Positions 5,087 to 7,040 of a stretch of 7,040 nucleotides of DNA are shown here, in pieces. The DNA is taken from contig JAGWUK010000148.1 of NCBI GenBank assembly GCA_028868455.1, positions 1-7,040 of the forward strand. The letters are read 5' to 3'. Source of the DNA: Burkholderiales bacterium (GTDB lineage Bacteria; Pseudomonadota; Gammaproteobacteria; Burkholderiales; Burkholderiaceae_D). Positions within the stretch are counted from its first letter, which is position 1, and each line of letters begins with the position of its first letter. The notes beneath the pieces were generated by a model that was given only the letters and a program-made list of their open reading frames with translations, had not been told where the DNA came from and did not search any database. A program made the translations under genes and the position numbers.

Positions 5087-5531
5087 GATGCCGCCCTCCC
5101 CCGATCCAAAAAGTATTGCACAGGCTGAGCGCTGAAACAAGCAACAAAGACACGGTGCGCCGCCAGGCGACAATGTTGCCGTGCAAGAACAAATTCCGGC
5201 AAAGTTGGGGCAATGTTGATTTCTATCGACCTCATTGCGATTGGCTGGCATACAATCCAATCAAGGCCGCGATGCGGGCAGATATGGCCGCAACCAGCAC
5301 GTTGGCAGAACGGCAGAATGACAGTAACTTCGCTCCCCCGTTCTCACATGCAGTTATGCGGCGAACCGTAGTTGTTGGATGGATACGAAATTGATTGTGC
5401 AAGGCTCGCGAAGAGTGCAGCACACGTCGTCACATTTTCGCGCATCGTATGCCGAAGAACTATCACACCGCATTAGCGGTTTTGGGTCAGCTTTCAGCAA
5501 TTGAACAGCCCGGATTACACGAATAAGGACT
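5087..5531. other. 445-base divergent intergenic region with several dyads, no convincing gene
   Basis: The region separates the GAF gene (leftward) and the solute-binding protein gene (rightward). Open frames on either strand are short, lack ribosome binding sites and have no recognisable domain. Visible structure: a nested hairpin, CACGG/CCGTG (5151-5155/5179-5183) around CGCC-gcca-GGCG (5158-5169); an inverted repeat GATTGG/CCAATC (5239-5244/5257-5262); and CGCGAA/TTCGCG (5407-5412/5437-5442). A leftward promoter for the GAF gene could use CAATACT (5119-5113), but its -35 is poor. The length is unusual for such small divergent genes, so it may carry regulatory sites or an sRNA. Confidence 0.5.
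5467..5483 (+). terminator. Terminator- or attenuator-like hairpin upstream of the solute-binding protein gene
   Basis: ACCGC (5467-5471), loop ATTA, GCGGT (5476-5480), then T residues to 5483: a perfect 5-bp stem with a short U run on the plus strand, ending 48 bases before the start codon at 5532. If the promoter lies upstream of it, it could attenuate that gene; otherwise it could end a transcript coming from the intergenic region. The U run is short, so strength is doubtful. Confidence 0.3.
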
Positions 5532-6260
5532 ATGCGTCTTCTGCGATTTTTCCTCATACTGTGTGCAGTTTGCCTCGCAGCTTCGGCAAACGGACGCGAT
5601 TTGCTGGTGCATGTCTCTACACTGCCGCCGTATGTATTAAACGGTGCACGTCAGGGCATCGCCTGCGACATCATCACGCGTGCATTGGCCAGTCAAAATG
5701 TGGGCGTCAGATTTGTTGCGTCCAACAATAAACGCATGGAAATCGAAGTCAAGAACGGCAGCGCCGATGCAGGTTTTGCCGGCATTCCCGACGATAGCAG
5801 CCAGGTCTTTTTTTCCGATCCTGTCATTGAATTTGAAAACGTCGCCGTGACCTTGCGCAGCCGCAATTTGCATATCGACGGCATGACCGATTTCTACGGC
5901 AAGCGCGTGATTGCGTTTCGCAACGCAGCGCGGGTGCTGGGACCTGCATTCGCACAAATGGCCAGAAAAAATCCTGATTATTCCGAAGTCGGCGATCAGC
6001 ACTCGCAACTACCGATGCTCGACGCCGACCGCGGTGACGTCATCATCCTCGAACGCAGGGTGTTTTTATATTATTCACAGGCACTGCACGGCAACCAGAA
6101 TACGCAAGATCTGTATCGTTTGCACCGCGTTTTTAAACCGGTATCGCGTCTGCTCGGCTTTCATAGCAGCGAGCAACGCGACATCTTCAACAAGGGTTTA
6201 CAAACCATACGGCAAAACGGCGAATACACCGCCATCCTGCGCAGCTATATGAGCGAATAA
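5532..6260 (+). CDS. Periplasmic solute-binding protein, family 3 (amino-acid type)
   Basis: Secreted binding protein of 242 residues with the SBP_bac_3 bilobed fold used by polar amino acid ABC importers. A signal peptide is clear: MRLLRFFLILCAVCLAASA, with cleavage probably after A19 (Ala-Ser-Ala). No lipobox follows, so the protein should be soluble in the periplasm. The mature part shows family order: LLVHVSTLPPYV (24-35), GIACDIITRAL (42-52), the sequence around EIEVKNGSADAGFAG (70-84), FFSDPVIEFENVAVTLRS (93-110), the second-lobe segment around DFYGKRVIAFRNA (120-132), and a final helix ILRSYMSE. The ATG at 5532 has an AAGGA motif close upstream. No permease or ATPase gene is adjacent, so it may serve a distant transporter or only be structurally related to one. 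The ligand is not predictable. A probable terminator follows. Confidence 0.88.
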   Translation: MRLLRFFLILCAVCLAASANGRDLLVHVSTLPPYVLNGARQGIACDIITRALASQNVGVRFVASNNKRMEIEVKNGSADAGFAGIPDDSSQVFFSDPVIEFENVAVTLRSRNLHIDGMTDFYGKRVIAFRNAARVLGPAFAQMARKNPDYSEVGDQHSQLPMLDADRGDVIILERRVFLYYSQALHGNQNTQDLYRLHRVFKPVSRLLGFHSSEQRDIFNKGLQTIRQNGEYTAILRSYMSE

Positions 6261-6298
6261 GTCCACCAGATTACGGCAGGACAAACAGACACACTGAT

Positions 6299-6339
6299 AG
6301 CCGACTTTCCCGGCATCCGAATGCGACGGCTTATTTTTT
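6299..6339 (+). terminator. Probable terminator after the solute-binding protein gene
   Basis: AGCCG (6299-6303) pairs with CGGCT (6327-6331), enclosing an inner hairpin GCAT-ccga-ATGC (6313-6324), and is followed by TATTTTTT (6332-6339). The stem is bipartite with an asymmetric internal loop, so strength is moderate. The U tract overlaps the last codons (AAA AAA TAA, read leftward) of the convergent DUF3149-type gene, an economical arrangement. Confidence 0.5.
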
Positions 6340-6483
6340 GTCCAGCTCTTCAGCTTGTTTTTCTTCGCTCACATGGCGCAAAAAATAACGTACGAAGAAC
6401 ACCATCATGCCAAGCATGAACGTAATACCTGCAATACTCATCAGTCCATAGTCGGTAGAAAACAAGTCGATTAACAGTTTCAT
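6331..6483 (-). CDS. DUF3149-type single-pass membrane protein (50 residues)
   Basis: Very small inner-membrane protein with sequence order MKLLIDLFSTDYGLMSIAG, a hydrophobic segment of about residues 13-34 (rich in M, F, I, V, G), then RYFLRHVSEEK and a charged tail ending ELDKK. This pattern (conserved LFSTDYGLMSI start, one helix, RYF(L)RH exit) matches the DUF3149 family common in betaproteobacteria; its function is not established. An excellent ribosome binding site AAGGAG (6496-6491) lies 7 bases before the ATG at 6483, which together with the FNR-type promoter upstream makes it a convincing gene despite its size. It is convergent with the solute-binding protein gene. By its regulation it may act in low-oxygen respiration or membrane adaptation, perhaps as a small subunit, but that is inference. 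Confidence 0.88.
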   Translation of the reverse strand: MKLLIDLFSTDYGLMSIAGITFMLGMMVFFVRYFLRHVSEEKQAEELDKK

Positions 6484-6512
6484 CGCCCTACTCCTTGAAA
6501 GTTGACTCTCTC

Positions 6513-6554
6513 AGTATCCGGCGGTTACCTACGCTGGCTTTTGATCTGCGTCAA
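6513..6554 (-). promoter_or_regulatory. Class II FNR/ANR-type promoter of the DUF3149 gene
   Basis: TTGACGCAGATCAA (6554-6541, minus strand) matches the FNR/ANR consensus TTGAT-N4-ATCAA at nine of ten specified bases. Exactly 22 bases downstream lies a -10 candidate GATACT (6518-6513, four of six matches). The 22-base gap is the spacing that places an FNR dimer at -41.5, the class II activator position, with a start near 6506 and a leader of about 23 bases. This predicts activation of the gene when oxygen is low. The site and spacing are seen directly; the regulator's identity (FNR, ANR or DNR) is inferred. Confidence 0.75.
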
Positions 6555-6709
6555 GTTAATCGCATAGCAGAACAAGCATGTTTCTGCACCGCATTTGCGG
6601 ACGGCACGGACAACGAAAAACGCCAACAAACCTTGCCGTAGCGCACGCAATTAAAGGCGTAAAAAATGCGCTTCCCGGTGAGTTGCAACGCTGAAACGTC
6701 TGCTTCGTT

Positions 6710-7040
6710 TTATTTGCTAAGGACGTTTTCTATGATCGCGCGCATTTCACCGCTGCGCTTCATGTCATTCAACTGGGCATTGAATTTTTTCAGAAAATCG
6801 CTTTTGTAGGGATATTGCCCCAGATCGCGGTTGGTCAGCGCAAGATAGGCGGCCTCCTGCTTTAAGCTCATGACTTCCCTGATCGCTTGACTGTCGGAGG
6901 CGTACAGCCCTTCGGCCTTGATGCGCTCAATTTCCCACAGGATGGACAAACGGTCGTTCAGATAACAATCGATGCGACCCAGCAATAATTTCAATAAGCT
7001 GGAGCGATTGCCTGGCGCCTGATCGCGAATAATCTTGCCG
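6710..7040 (-). CDS. Family 3 solute-binding protein, C-terminal part (gene runs off the window)
   Basis: The frame is open to the right edge, so this is the end of a larger gene; 109 residues are visible. They include RSSLLKLLLGRIDCYLNDRL, where the second lobe's strand-helix ends in a 'G-R-I-D-C-Y' motif typical of SBP_bac_3 proteins, then EVMSLKQEAAYLALTNRD, YPYKSDFLKKFNAQLNDMK and the closing helix EMRAIIENVLSK. Such C-termini belong to periplasmic amino-acid-type binding proteins; a signal peptide would lie outside the window. Reading frame 7039-6710 ends with TAA. It is a separate gene from the solute-binding protein at 5532 and on the opposite strand. No clear terminator follows, only a 5-bp stem AAACG/CGTTT (6694-6698/6706-6710). 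Confidence 0.8.
   Translation of the reverse strand, partial: GKIIRDQAPGNRSSLLKLLLGRIDCYLNDRLSILWEIERIKAEGLYASDSQAIREVMSLKQEAAYLALTNRDLGQYPYKSDFLKKFNAQLNDMKRSGEMRAIIENVLSK

Noticed and set aside
5087..5260. N-terminal extension of the GAF protein
   Set aside because: The frame is open, but the strong GGAGG directly before ATG 5086 and the Cys-rich, non-domain character of the extension favour the shorter start.
5243..5262. Sigma-54 promoter (TGGCATACAATCC)
   Set aside because: The TGGC is present, but there is no GC element at the required -12 spacing.
6640..6710. Intrinsic terminator after the partial binding-protein gene
   Set aside because: Only 4-5 bp stems are possible, and the T run (6666-6661 on the minus strand) is not next to a stable stem.

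Overview
The window looks like an ordinary chromosomal stretch of a betaproteobacterium, probably an Oxalobacteraceae relative (Herminiimonas/Janthinobacterium/Collimonas type). This rests on the LivM N-terminus, a DUF3149-type small membrane protein, an FNR/ANR-type promoter and moderate base composition. It is inference from protein style; no database search was possible. I see no rRNA, tRNA, CRISPR array, transposase or phage gene.

Layout. (1) Positions 1-1210, minus strand: an AraC-family regulator followed, after an 85-base gap, by the 5' end of a branched-chain amino acid permease gene (livM). An inverted repeat lies just upstream of the livM ribosome binding site. (2) Positions 1211-2336, plus strand: a promoter and structured leader, a small two-helix membrane protein, then an SSB-like OB-fold protein without the usual acidic tail. 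(3) Positions 2451-4251, minus strand: a likely two-gene operon, a DUF885 metallopeptidase-like protein followed by an isochorismatase-family cysteine hydrolase. (4) Positions 4580-5086, minus strand: a stand-alone GAF-domain protein. (5) Positions 5532-6260, plus strand: a secreted family-3 solute-binding protein. (6) Positions 6331-6483, minus strand: a 50-residue DUF3149-type membrane protein behind a textbook class II FNR-type promoter. (7) Positions 6710-7040, minus strand: the C-terminal part of a second family-3 solute-binding protein, cut by the window edge.

The genes do not form one obvious pathway. Two family-3 binding proteins flank the FNR-controlled gene without permease or ATPase genes beside them, so they may serve distant transporters or sensing.

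The least expected signal is intergenic. Two diverged copies of one element, at 1335-1408 and 4278-4369, share an 11-base head, an ungapped 27-base block with 20 identities, and a 12-base tail with 10 identities. In each copy the head can pair with the tail. This may be a structured RNA (sRNA, riboswitch-like leader) or a small dispersed repeat. I do not recognise it as a known family.
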